DNA from: Staphylothermus sp.
Lineage (GTDB): Archaea; Thermoproteota; Thermoprotei_A; Sulfolobales; Desulfurococcaceae
Length of the DNA: 49,092 bases
Direction: 5' to 3'
Assembly: GCA_021157925.1 (NCBI GenBank)
Contig: JAGGVR010000107.1
Location: 1 to 49,092, forward strand
Below the pieces are notes generated by a model. That model worked only from the letters and a program-made list of their open reading frames with translations. It did no database searches and was not told the DNA's origin. This document shows positions 29,609-39,789 of this stretch, piece by piece (position 1 is the first letter of the stretch; each line of letters starts with the position of its first letter). The position numbers and the translations under genes were made by a program.

Positions 29609-30898
29609 TTGATACGCTTGCATCTAGACTTAAATATAAAACCCATTATGAGTTCGAGATTACAGTTCTATCATGACAATATTATTGAGTTATGTAATGA
29701 ATTGATATCTATTCCTACGGTAAATCCTCCTGGTGTAAACTATGAAAGGATCACGTTTGTACTTGTTGAGATTCTTCGCGATTTAGACTTTGATGTGTTT
29801 GAATACCGTGTTCCTAGGTATGAATTCTCTAGGCATGGTCTTAGCAAGGAATCCGAGGATAGGATAAACATTGTTGCTGTTAAGCGGTTTGGTAATGATG
29901 GTAAGAGAGTTCATATTCATACACATTACGATGTTGTTCCCCCGGGTTCTGGTTGGTGTAGAGATCCATTCAAGCCCGTTATAGAGAATGGAAAGCTCTA
30001 CGGTCGTGGAGCATCGGATATGAAGTGCGCTATAGCTGCATCTATCTATACTGTTAGAATAGTTGAGGAACTTGCCGAGAAACTTAAGCTAGATCTCCAT
30101 GGTGAGGTATTGATCTCTATTACACCTGATGAGGAGACTGGCGGTCTTACTGGTGCTGGCTACCTAGCTGAGAAAGGAATTATTCAAGGAATTGACTATA
30201 CGATCATGCCAGAGCCAACGTCCTTAACCTATGTATGGCATGCTCACAAAGGTTGTCTATGGTATAAGATAAAGATCAGAGGTAGACAAGCACATGCAAC
30301 ACTACCACACCTAGGAGTTAACGCTTTCGAGAAGATGGTTCAGCTGGCAACGAGATTCATAGAATATAGGAAGATCGTTGAGCAGAGAACCAGTAGGTTT
30401 GAGGCGTATCCAGTTGAAGGTAATAGAGCCTCTATTGCTATAGGTGGTATGTGTAGCTGTTGCGATGCTGTGAACATCGTTCCTGGAGAAGCATGGTTCA
30501 CTATTGATCGAAGGGTTCTGCCTGAGGAAAACATCGATGAAGTTGAGAATGAGATTAGAGCTATAGTTGATGAGTTCAGGAAGCAGAACCCTAGCATCGA
30601 TGTTGAGCTAGAGAACCTGCTTAGGATAGAACCTAGTTATATTGATCCAAACCACGAACTCGTAAAGCTGATACAGAAAAGCGTTAGAGAAGCCCTAGGC
30701 TTAGATGTCAAATCCGTTCTATGTCCTGGTTTCCTAAACATTAGGTACTTCATAAAGGCAGGTATGCCAGCAATTGCATGGGGTCCTGGAGATCTAGAGC
30801 AAGCACATGCACCAAACGAGTACATAGAGCTAGAGAAACTATTCAAGTGGATGAAGGCATTAATCGCATTCCTCATATATGCTCTTAAAGGTAATTAG
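29609..30898 (+). CDS. M20 family metallopeptidase (ArgE/DapE/succinyl-diaminopimelate desuccinylase-like)
   Basis: VHIHTHYDVVPPGSGW, GRGASDMKCAIAA, TPDEETGGLTGAGYLAE motifs. Confidence 0.88.
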   Translation: MIRLHLDLNIKPIMSSRLQFYHDNIIELCNELISIPTVNPPGVNYERITFVLVEILRDLDFDVFEYRVPRYEFSRHGLSKESEDRINIVAVKRFGNDGKRVHIHTHYDVVPPGSGWCRDPFKPVIENGKLYGRGASDMKCAIAASIYTVRIVEELAEKLKLDLHGEVLISITPDEETGGLTGAGYLAEKGIIQGIDYTIMPEPTSLTYVWHAHKGCLWYKIKIRGRQAHATLPHLGVNAFEKMVQLATRFIEYRKIVEQRTSRFEAYPVEGNRASIAIGGMCSCCDAVNIVPGEAWFTIDRRVLPEENIDEVENEIRAIVDEFRKQNPSIDVELENLLRIEPSYIDPNHELVKLIQKSVREALGLDVKSVLCPGFLNIRYFIKAGMPAIAWGPGDLEQAHAPNEYIELEKLFKWMKALIAFLIYALKGN

Positions 30899-30900
30899 TT

Positions 30901-31469
30901 ATGGTTAGAGTGTGTGTACTCATTGATAATGGTGTTGAGGAGCTCGATTTCGTAGGAGTATATGAGGTTCTTGCTGATGTCCGTAAGGTTTCAGATCATC
31001 GTATCGATGTTGAAGTTGTTACATTTCATAGAAGGGATGTGGTTAAGTGTAGGAATGGACTTGTAGTCGTTCCTCATAGGGTTACCAAGGATTTTGGTGA
31101 ACGCGATATTCTTGTTGTTCCCGGGGGTAGGGATTTCGTTGAGAACGCTATGAATGATCAGCAACTTCTTGAAGCGGTTAGAAGATTCTACGAACAAGGA
31201 AAGATAGTCGCATCGGTATGTACGGGTTCTTTGATTCTAGCCAAGGCAGGGATCTTGAGGGGTAAGAAAGCTACAACGCATCATCTAAGATGGATATGCT
31301 TCGAGAACTTAGAGCAATACCAGTTAATAAAAGAGTTGTTGTCGAGGACAGGATCATTACAGCTGCCGGGATCTCAGCATCTATAGATCTAGGGCTAAAA
31401 CTCATTGAGATTTTAATAGATAAAAAGCTTAGCCTTCAAGTGGCTAAATACATTGAATATATAAAATAA
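30901..31469 (+). pseudogene. DJ-1/PfpI family gene interrupted by a frameshift
   Basis: Frame 1: ...GKIVASVCTGSLILAKAGILRGKKATTHHLRW. After a shift near 31293: MLRELRAIPVNKRVVVEDRIITAAGISASIDLGLKLIEILIDKKLSLQVAKYIEYIK* (TAA 31467-31469). Confidence 0.8.
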
Positions 31470-31702
31470 TGTCAATATGTTTACTCGAACGATTGATCAT
31501 AAGGAATAGCTATGGATTCCTTGATTATAAAAACTTAGAAATAAAATATTCACTCTAATATTCCAATAGTGCCCAGCTATCAAAGATAAACCAATGGGCA
31601 GGATAGGAAATACAAATATAGGGAAAATATATAGAAATCATATTTCATTCAGATATCCATTATCTGGTTGTACTTCTATTTATTGTGCTATTAGTATCAT
31701 TA

Positions 31703-32185
31703 CTATTTCTTTTTTAGGACTATTATGATTGCCATTATTACTACTATGGCTATCGCTATCATTGCTAGTAGTGGTAACTCAGTTTGTCCTTGACTTGGTT
31801 TGTTTGGTGTTTTTGTAGTGCTAGATGTAGTGGAACTAGTAGTGGTTGTTTTAGTTGTCATTGTTGTTGATGTATGAGTGGTAGTGGTTGTAGTTGTTGT
31901 AATGCTTGAAGTGGTCGTTGTCGTAGTTGTAGTTGTTATTGTTGGTGTGGTTGTTTTTCCTAGTGTTATTTTTTGTATGGGTTGTGTATTTGACACGATT
32001 AGAACTATTCCTTTCTTTTCTTCGTACACTACGAATGTTGTTAAGGATAATGGGTATAGTTTTAGTATGTGTTCACTCTCCGTATATACATTAGTGTCTA
32101 TTGTTTTGACTTGTTTCCTACCAAAATCTATTAATACGATACCTATGCTGTATTTATATTCGCCTTTAGCTAGTAGTTTTAACAA
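31703..32185 (-). CDS. C-terminal portion of a surface protein: Thr-rich stalk plus TM anchor (possibly truncated)
   Basis: 160 aa with TTTTTTTTTSSITTTTTTTTHTSTT tract followed by a hydrophobic helix and KKK; no signal peptide. Confidence 0.45.
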   Translation of the reverse strand: MLKLLAKGEYKYSIGIVLIDFGRKQVKTIDTNVYTESEHILKLYPLSLTTFVVYEEKKGIVLIVSNTQPIQKITLGKTTTPTITTTTTTTTTSSITTTTTTTTHTSTTMTTKTTTTSSTTSSTTKTPNKPSQGQTELPLLAMIAIAIVVIMAIIIVLKKK

Positions 32186-32347
32186 CGATTAAACTCTCAA
32201 GTAAAGAACTATTCTCAACCATTGATCAGCAGAGCGACTAGAAAGCACGCAATATCATTAGTTGATTACAATAACTAATTAATGCTTTAACACTCTATAT
32301 GGAGGAAAAATATATTAGTAAAAACTCACTTGCATGATCTACCAAAT

Positions 32348-32617
32348 TTATACTTTATGATCTTTTAGCTGCTCCTTGATCTCCTTTACTATCTCTAGCG
32401 CTTTCTCTCTGGGTATTCCTGTTACAATAGTCCTAGCAATCATATCGGCGAATTGTTCCTTATTAATTGGTGTTGGCGGTGATGGAAGCGAGACTGGTAT
32501 ATATTTTTGGATAATCGATAAGGGGTCTATGGTTGAATTAATTATAATTACCTTAACGATCTCGGCGAGTACTGAAGGAGCCTCCATTTCAGTAAGTTTC
32601 TTCTTAAAGAATGACAT
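32348..32617 (-). CDS. hypothetical small protein
   Basis: 89-aa ORF with balanced composition, no recognised family. Confidence 0.4.
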   Translation of the reverse strand: MSFFKKKLTEMEAPSVLAEIVKVIIINSTIDPLSIIQKYIPVSLPSPPTPINKEQFADMIARTIVTGIPREKALEIVKEIKEQLKDHKV

Positions 32618-32804
32618 GTTTTTATCACCATTATAACATATATTGTGCCTAAAACAAAAATATTACGGATCGATAAGTATTTGGGTCATTATTTATCTAT
32701 GTATTTCTATTGATTACTAATTCCATAATTTTCCGAAAAATGGGTTTTCATGTCGAATCCTTCTCTACACGTTGTTCAAAGCGGTTTCTTGACATAAAGG
32801 CGAC

Positions 32805-34454
32805 CTATTTATATTGTAAAGCCGTTGCTTTAACTAATCCCCTTAATGTCCTAATATTGACCTTAGAATATACCTTTTCGATTACTTCTGGGTCGTTTTT
32901 AATGCCTTTCATCCATTCCACCATAGCATCTATTGCTTTTTTAGCTAATGCTGTCATTATCCTACGTGTTAACGGATTCTTTATACCTGATAAGACCTTT
33001 GGATATATCTCGTAGGAGAACTTGATACTTAGACTCCAACCAGCCACCATAGCGTCAATGGCTTCCTGAGGTAATTTCTTAAGAGTTAAGAGCTCCTTAT
33101 AACCACTTTTCTCAATTAAAGTCCCTCCAATAGGTACCAGGATTAATGGAAACGTCCATCCCTTAAACCCCTCTTCCCTTAACCTATCGATAAGCTCTAT
33201 TGTTAGTATATAGTCATCAGGTGTTGAGTCTGGAAAACCTATAATGTATGTATAGCATGGATACCAGTAATTATTGTTTAATAGTTTGCTACCATTTATG
33301 ACTACATCCCACCATTCACTGGGTTTCCATGGGTACGGCTTCCCACCGAAATATTTGGCAACAATTCTCGGGCTACCGCTTTCAAGACCAACTTGGGGAA
33401 ATAATGGTCTATTATTGCTGAGCTCGTTAACCTCACTTATATATTCAACGGCTTCTTTAGCTACAAGTGCTGAGGATAAAGTTACATGACTGAATCCTAT
33501 TGGATCAGTTACATGGTACTTGCGTGCTAATCTGATCACATTATCAAACAACTTCTTGATGGCGTCAACGTTTAGGTTTAAACCATTAGCACCATAGAGC
33601 ATTATATCTTCAGTAGTTAATCCTATAGCCCTAATGCCCGATCTTAAATTAAATTCGATCTCCTTTAATATTGTCTCCAAAGGTATTGATCGGAAATTAA
33701 ACATTGTTGGACTACAGAATCTGCATCTTCTAGGACAACCTCTAGTAACTTGAACTATCCCATTCCTCGAAGGCGTTACTATAGGTGGTATGAGACTAAG
33801 TGGTGGGGATTCTCCCCAAACATGCCTAGGCACCTCTCTACCTTCTAAAATATCCTTAACTATCTTAGGAAACGTTAGCTCTGCTTCTCCCTCAAATATT
33901 ACATCGATCCCATACTTGTCTTCAAGCCCTCTAAGTTGCCAGACACCTGGCCCGCCAACGACTAGTTTGAACCCATACTTTTTCTTAAGATTCTTAATAG
34001 TCCTCATCAACCTTTCAAATTCATAACGAGTACACGTTACACCGCCGCCAGTGAGTACTCTCAAGGTTCATGAAACAGGCGCTAATCCCATAGGATCTAA
34101 TACATGAATACCTACCACTGCCACATCCTTGTCAACTACATTGCTCAGATAGTTAGGGGGCACTATGAGGACATCATCACGCTTAAAACCACTAGCCAAT
34201 AGTGCTGCTTCAACCTTACATAGAGGATAGGGAGCAAACGGGGCCCTGTCATCAACCAATTGGACCGAAGGTGATAGAACCTTGTACTGGACGAATGCTG
34301 GCACTAGTTTATAGGGTAAACAAAGACTGAATCCCAACGCATCCGAGCCGCTGAAATCCGTAAATGTAGCTTGATCACTAGTTAGAATAATCTTGGGCAT
34401 TCTATCCCACCTCCTAATCATCAAATATTTAAGTGCACTAAGGAAAGTCCTCAT
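32805..34454 (-). pseudogene. B12-binding/radical SAM family protein, ORF split by one in-frame TGA (34068-34070)
   Basis: Upstream ORF ends VVGIHVLDPMGLAPVS*; the same frame continues TLRVLTGGGVTCTRYEFERL... and contains CPRRCRFC (CxxxCxxC) radical SAM motif. Confidence 0.75.
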
Positions 34455-34614
34455 ATATTATATAAGATTATCTAGCCTTATCGTTTTTCGAATAAAACAA
34501 AATAAACCACAATATAATGTAAATGCATTTAAATAAACAATTAAAAACTAATGAACATATATCAAGTCTCCTCAATATTTTCTTAGACATATGTTGCATT
34601 AAGTCTCAGTACTT

Positions 34615-35070
34615 CTACCATATAATTTCGATTCCAAGCTTTTTCGCAACATAGGATAGATCAGCATCGCCTGTTAATATTGGTACATTATATTTTTCTG
34701 CAAGTACTATTGTGGTAGCATCTGATACAGATAATTTTCTATGTCTAAGCATGGGATCATTGGATTCCTTCAATAATTGATCTCCTACGATTTTTATCTT
34801 TGAAGCCTTTAATGCAGTCTGTGGATCTAGGGGAGTAAGATCAAAATATGTTTCTATGAAATCCAATAACTCTTTCTCATTATAAAAAGGTAGTCTTCCC
34901 TTTCTCCAATGATAAGAGAGTTCATAAATAATTAAGTAATGTAATATACCTTTTACTTCTCCGCTCCTTATTTTATCAAGAATGTTAGTAGCGGCTAAAG
35001 AGGCTTGTCCCGTTAAATCTGCCATAATTGCATATGTATCAACTATTACTGCTCCATTCTTTCTAGCCAT
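34615..35070 (-). CDS. PIN-domain ribonuclease toxin (VapC-like)
   Basis: VIVDTYAIMADLTG, SVSDATTIVLAEKYNVPILTGDADL. Confidence 0.85.
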   Translation of the reverse strand: MARKNGAVIVDTYAIMADLTGQASLAATNILDKIRSGEVKGILHYLIIYELSYHWRKGRLPFYNEKELLDFIETYFDLTPLDPQTALKASKIKIVGDQLLKESNDPMLRHRKLSVSDATTIVLAEKYNVPILTGDADLSYVAKKLGIEIIW

Positions 35071-35300
35071 TCTACTTCATCCTCATCGATTTCTCTTTCA
35101 GCTTTATCAATATCCACTTTTAACCTCTTGCCGCGTTCTCTAAGCTCACTCCAAAGATCACGGGTTTTAATAACTATTCTATCTTTTTCAACACTTAACT
35201 CCAGCACCATACCTTCTTTTATACCGAGTTTTTCACGAACTTCTTTGGGAATAACTATCACTCCACGCTTTCCAACACGAACTCTAGGCAAATAACTCAC
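35046..35300 (-). CDS. AbrB/SpoVT-type antitoxin (VapB-like)
   Basis: RVRVGKRGVIVIPKEVREKLGIKEGMVLELSVEKDRIVIK; overlaps the PIN gene. Confidence 0.88.
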   Translation of the reverse strand: MSYLPRVRVGKRGVIVIPKEVREKLGIKEGMVLELSVEKDRIVIKTRDLWSELRERGKRLKVDIDKAEREIDEDEVEWLERMEQ

Positions 35301-35572
35301 CTCTATTTCAGAAAAATAATTTATTCAGACAGATAATTAAATATGTTTGAATTTTTCAAAACGCGTTCTATAATGCATAAGTATGCTGAAGCTTATTCTA
35401 CAAAAATTATTACTATTTTATTTTCCATGCTTTTTAAGCTAGTAGAAGTTCTTTGGAAATCATAAGCTCATTGTGACTTTCAAAGCTAGTAATAATACAA
35501 TTGATACATGAAAACATTTAGTGCAGGAACTCATATTATAGTAGTACGATGAATTATATTGTGTGACCAAAT

Positions 35573-35920
35573 ATGGATAACCATAAAGACTTAGAATTCC
35601 CCGAATTTTTCAAATGGGGTGTTTCACAATCAGGTTTTCAATTTGAAATGGGTGATATGTATAGAAGATTCATAGATACGAATACAGATTGGTGGCATTG
35701 GGTAAGAGATCCTTTTAATGTTTCAACAAAACTTGTAAGCGGAGATCTCCCGGAAGACGGTATAGATTATATAGAGTTATTCAGGAAAGACCACGAGATA
35801 GCATATAGTTTAGGTCTTAATATTTATAGAATAGGTATTGAGTGGAGTAGAATATTTCCTCATCCCACATGGTACGTAGACGTAGATGTCGAGCATGATG
35901 GAAACGGATTACCTATATAG
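35573..35920 (+). pseudogene. 5' fragment of a GH1 beta-glycosidase gene
   Basis: FFKWGVSQSGFQFEMG...LVSGDLPEDGIDYIELFRKDHEIAYSLGLNIYRIGIEWSRIFPHPT aligns to the N-terminus of the intact GH1 at 36668-38134, then stops at TAG 35918-35920; no intact barrel follows. Confidence 0.8.
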
Positions 35921-36120
35921 CAATGAACGAATCCATAATAGCTCAAAGAGGATTTGGAAAATAACAAGCAAAGCATATGGGTCCGGAGTAGAATATTAAA
36001 GCGAAGCATTCATTATGGGTTTAAACACTAAAGCATATCTATAGCCAAGGCCTTGGGTCTGAATGATACTTTTAATTACTTCTGAATACTCAATAAGGGA
36101 AAAGGAGACTATAAAGTAGT

Positions 36121-36453
36121 TGCTGGAGCTCATTTTGACCGAGTAATGCATCGAAGAACTTAGAACTAGTCATTATGGGTGAGGAATTCGAAGTAAATGA
36201 AATGTATCCAGCATACATAGAGATAGCCAAGCCACAGAGAGAACAAGCGGCAGTTAGATCATTCAATTGGGCTCTGGAAGCAGAGAAAATACATGCAAAA
36301 CTACTCAATGAAGCAAAGAAGTACGTGGATCAAGGCAAGGATTGGTCCCTTGAAGGAAAAATATGAATCTTTCCAGTATGTAGATACACATGTAAAGAAG
36401 CTCGAAAAATACCTAATATGTAGAGCACATGGAAAATGTTCAAAGATTTTTAA
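36121..36453 (+). pseudogene. degraded rubrerythrin
   Basis: NASKNLELVIMGEEFEVNEMYPAYIEIAKPQREQAAVRSFNWALEAEKIHAKLLNEAKKYVDQGKDWSLEGKI*IFPVCRYTCKEARKIPNM*STWKMFKDF*; stops TGA 36364-36366 and TAG 36421-36423; rubredoxin-type Cys ligands eroded. Confidence 0.8.
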
Positions 36454-36667
36454 CGGAACTATTTTCTTTCAGGCATTCCTTTATTCTGATTATTTTACCT
36501 CTGGTATTATCTGTTAAGATATAACAATGATTTACTAATGGAATATCATGCTTTCAATTAAATAAAATCTTGTCGAAAATATTAAATAGGTGGATACGGA
36601 GTTGATAGTATTGTTTTAATGAAATTTATAAAAAGATCTCAGATCTATAGTCCTTTACGTATTAAAT

Positions 36668-38134
36668 CTACTTTCTTACTAGGATGTCTATGTTAGTTAA
36701 ATGAGTTAGTTCTTCGGGTATTTCTTTGTTCTTTGCTATTTCTTTGTATATGAACGCGCTTGGGCGGAGATATCTCTTTTTAGTATTGTAATCAATGTAT
36801 ACAAGTCCGAACCTCTTGCTGAAGCCTTGTGCCCATTCATAGTTATCGATTAGTGACCAATGAAGATATCCCTTTATATTTAATCCTTCTCTTATGGCTT
36901 TATATACTTCATATAGGTGACTAACAAGGTAATATGATCTGTATCTATCGATTTCATCAGCTATTCCATTCTCAGTAATAATTAAGGGGACATTATATCT
37001 AGATGCTATTTCTCTTATGAGCTTTCCGAGGCCTTCTGGATAAATTTCCCATCCAAAATCACTTGCAGGTCTACCGCTTCTACAGTATCCACCGGGTTGA
37101 CAATTGAATCCGTATCCGTCAAGTATTGTTAATCTACCATCTTTTTCCCCGAAGACATGCCTAGAATAATAGTTGATGCCGATCCAGTCAAGGCGTCCTT
37201 TTAAGTCTTTTCTTTCTTCTGTACCAGGTGAGCGTCCAGTATAGACAGAGTCAACAAATGCATAGAGTACTTGGTTCTTTATGTTATTGACTTGTTCTTC
37301 AAGTTTCTCATCAAGGGCTTCAATCCATGCAAATGCATAGATTAACCCAACGGGTTTTTTCGAATACGCTTTTATCGCATCATATGCACGAGCATGTGCT
37401 TGAATCAAGTTTTTAGCTACTTTTTGGGAACCTTCAAAACTGAGATAACCAGGTGGGAAACCAGATTTAACGTTGATATAGCCTTGTTGATACACAACGT
37501 TGGGTTCGTTCATTGTGCTCCACATATCTACTAAGTCGTCGAAATGATAACTGATGAAAGCTGCAAACTTTGCAAACTCTATAACAGTCCTATCATCAAG
37601 CCATCCACTTGGAGCTCTATCGGGTCCGTATTTTCTTACTTTGATTGGATCATGGATCCATAGGGGCAATGGCCAATGATATAGATTTAGGATAAAGGCT
37701 TTACCTCTCTCTTTCCAATCAGCGAAGATTTCCCTATAGTGTTTAACTGCTTCCATATCTGCAATTTTTTCCAATTTCTCAATAGCTGACTCCGTTACGT
37801 CTACATGAATAATATTGCCGTCCTCATCTCTCTCAACATCAGCACCTACATCAAAAGTGGGTTTAGGAAAGATCCTTGCCCATTCTATACATCCACGAAT
37901 TGTATTCATTCCAAGAGATTCAGCAATATCATGATCTTGCTTATATAAATGCCAATAAGCTGGACCATTTTCCGGTAAATCACCGCTAACAAGGCCAGAG
38001 ACTATATTCTCTTCATCATGAACCCAGACCCACCAATCACTATAAGGTACCTCACTACCCTTTAATCCCATTTCGAACTGGAACCCAGACCAAGAATAGC
38101 CAAAAAGGAAGTCTTTAGGAAACTTGTAGGACAC
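36668..38134 (-). CDS. GH1 family beta-glycosidase (beta-galactosidase/beta-glucosidase-type)
   Basis: FLFGYSWSGFQFEMG, STMNEPNVVYQQGY (acid/base E), LIITENGIADE (nucleophile E), YLHWSLIDNYEWAQGFSKRFGLVYIDY. Confidence 0.93.
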   Translation of the reverse strand: MSYKFPKDFLFGYSWSGFQFEMGLKGSEVPYSDWWVWVHDEENIVSGLVSGDLPENGPAYWHLYKQDHDIAESLGMNTIRGCIEWARIFPKPTFDVGADVERDEDGNIIHVDVTESAIEKLEKIADMEAVKHYREIFADWKERGKAFILNLYHWPLPLWIHDPIKVRKYGPDRAPSGWLDDRTVIEFAKFAAFISYHFDDLVDMWSTMNEPNVVYQQGYINVKSGFPPGYLSFEGSQKVAKNLIQAHARAYDAIKAYSKKPVGLIYAFAWIEALDEKLEEQVNNIKNQVLYAFVDSVYTGRSPGTEERKDLKGRLDWIGINYYSRHVFGEKDGRLTILDGYGFNCQPGGYCRSGRPASDFGWEIYPEGLGKLIREIASRYNVPLIITENGIADEIDRYRSYYLVSHLYEVYKAIREGLNIKGYLHWSLIDNYEWAQGFSKRFGLVYIDYNTKKRYLRPSAFIYKEIAKNKEIPEELTHLTNIDILVRK

Positions 38135-38756
38135 ATCATCACCTCTAACTAATGTATGTTATAGAGACTATAAGTTTCCGAATTATCTCCTCGCTCTAAA
38201 TAATTAAGGCACTCATAAAATAGTTTTTCTCCAAGTTTTTATCTGATCTAGGTTAGGGCGTTTTGCTTTTTCTTAAAACATTTATGGCCTTGTCTATAGA
38301 TTATTTGTTGCCTAGGTGTTCTGTATGTTTAAAAACCGTGGATTTATTAAGTGCTTTTGATTCTGAAAGTTGTTTTATGAAGAGATAATCCATGCCATAA
38401 TGCTGGCTGGTGTAATATGGAAATCCGAAAGATCCACTAGATCAATGTAGGATCGTTCTGTGACAGTAATTAATATGATACTTAATAAATCTATGTAGCT
38501 AAATTAAATGAAGTTAATTTCTTTAATAATTCTTTCGTGCCCTCTTAGGCTCTCTCCCGGCATGATGGTGTTTAATATTTTGATAATTAGTTAAGATCCC
38601 GTTATTTTTAGATACAGTGTAATACTAGGATATTGTACCCCTTTCATAAGCTTATAGGTATTAACATATTGTTTAATCTAAGGTTAAATAATTTATGATT
38701 CTCTATCGCAATATTTGAAAACAGTAGTGAGAAAATAAGGGATTCCGAGTTAGCTT

Positions 38757-39782
38757 TTATGTAGTAAGCATTCTCATTATCCTTATCTTTGCTAATTCAC
38801 CTTTTCTAATTATTCCCTGTGCAGCTAACGCTATTATGATGACTACTCCATGCACGAGTCTTATCCAGAAGCCTGAGACTCCTGAGGATAATACTCCCAT
38901 TTCTATGAATTCTAGTATCATACCACCCAGAAATGTTCCATATATTGTGCCTACTCCTCCAGTTACTGGTGTTCCACCTATTACTACTGATGCAATAGAT
39001 TTCAACATATAAATGTCGCCTAGTGCTGGCCAAAAAGTAGCCATTTCTAGTGAGTCAAGAATTCCTGCAAAGGCCGCGATCATTCCATGAATTGCATATA
39101 CTGTTATGAGTACTCTGTCTACGTTTATCCCGACCATTCTAGCAGCTGTACGGTTATCGCCGATATAGTATATGTATGCACCAAATTTATGTCTATTAAG
39201 TAATATCCAGAATATTATTGCTAATCCTATTGTCCAGAAAAACTGTACAGGTAGTCCACATAGTCGTCCCACAAAGATACTATATATAGGAGAATCCTTG
39301 AATTGACCAAGAGGGATGCTGAAACCTTGAGTAACCACTAATACTACTCCTCTCCATAGGAACAGAGTACCTATAGTAGCAATTAGCGATGGTATGCCTA
39401 GTTTCGTTATTAGGATACCATTAAGTAGGCCTGCTCCAAGACCAGCCAAGAGACCCAATAATATTCCCAGAGGAGTTGGTTCGCCAAAGAATTGCCATGT
39501 CATAGCCATAACTAGAGGACCTAGGGCCATTACTGAAGCAAACGATAGATCAATCTCTCCGGTGATTATTACAAGCGTCAAGCTAATAGCTGGTATTATC
39601 GTAAAAGGTGCCACTCCCATAATGGATGTATATGTGAACGAATTTGAGAATGCAGAGGGATTTAACATATAGAATGCAAGCCATATTAAAAGAAATATAA
39701 TGGTTATAACGAACTGTAGTTTGAATTCATAGATGATTTTTTTAACTCCATGCATCTTATATATCTCAGCCAATATCAACAC
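38757..39782 (-). CDS. ribose-type (CUT2) sugar ABC transporter permease
   Basis: Multi-TM; ITGEIDLSFASVMALGPLVMA, GLLNGILITKLGIPSLIATIGTL, SIASVVIGGTPVTGGVGTIYGTFLG. Confidence 0.9.
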   Translation of the reverse strand: MLILAEIYKMHGVKKIIYEFKLQFVITIIFLLIWLAFYMLNPSAFSNSFTYTSIMGVAPFTIIPAISLTLVIITGEIDLSFASVMALGPLVMAMTWQFFGEPTPLGILLGLLAGLGAGLLNGILITKLGIPSLIATIGTLFLWRGVVLVVTQGFSIPLGQFKDSPIYSIFVGRLCGLPVQFFWTIGLAIIFWILLNRHKFGAYIYYIGDNRTAARMVGINVDRVLITVYAIHGMIAAFAGILDSLEMATFWPALGDIYMLKSIASVVIGGTPVTGGVGTIYGTFLGGMILEFIEMGVLSSGVSGFWIRLVHGVVIIIALAAQGIIRKGELAKIRIMRMLTT

Positions 39783-39789
39783 CCCTCTT

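Noticed and set aside
34068-34070. TGA in the radical SAM ORF as selenocysteine
   Set aside because: No SECIS-like structure was identified and crenarchaea are not known to use Sec; nonsense mutation or error is simpler.
38253-38393. Minus-strand short frame MDYLFIKQLSESKALNKSTVFKHTEHLGNK*SIDKAINVLRKSKTP*
   Set aside because: Possibly a decayed helix-turn-helix gene, but too short and interrupted to support a call.
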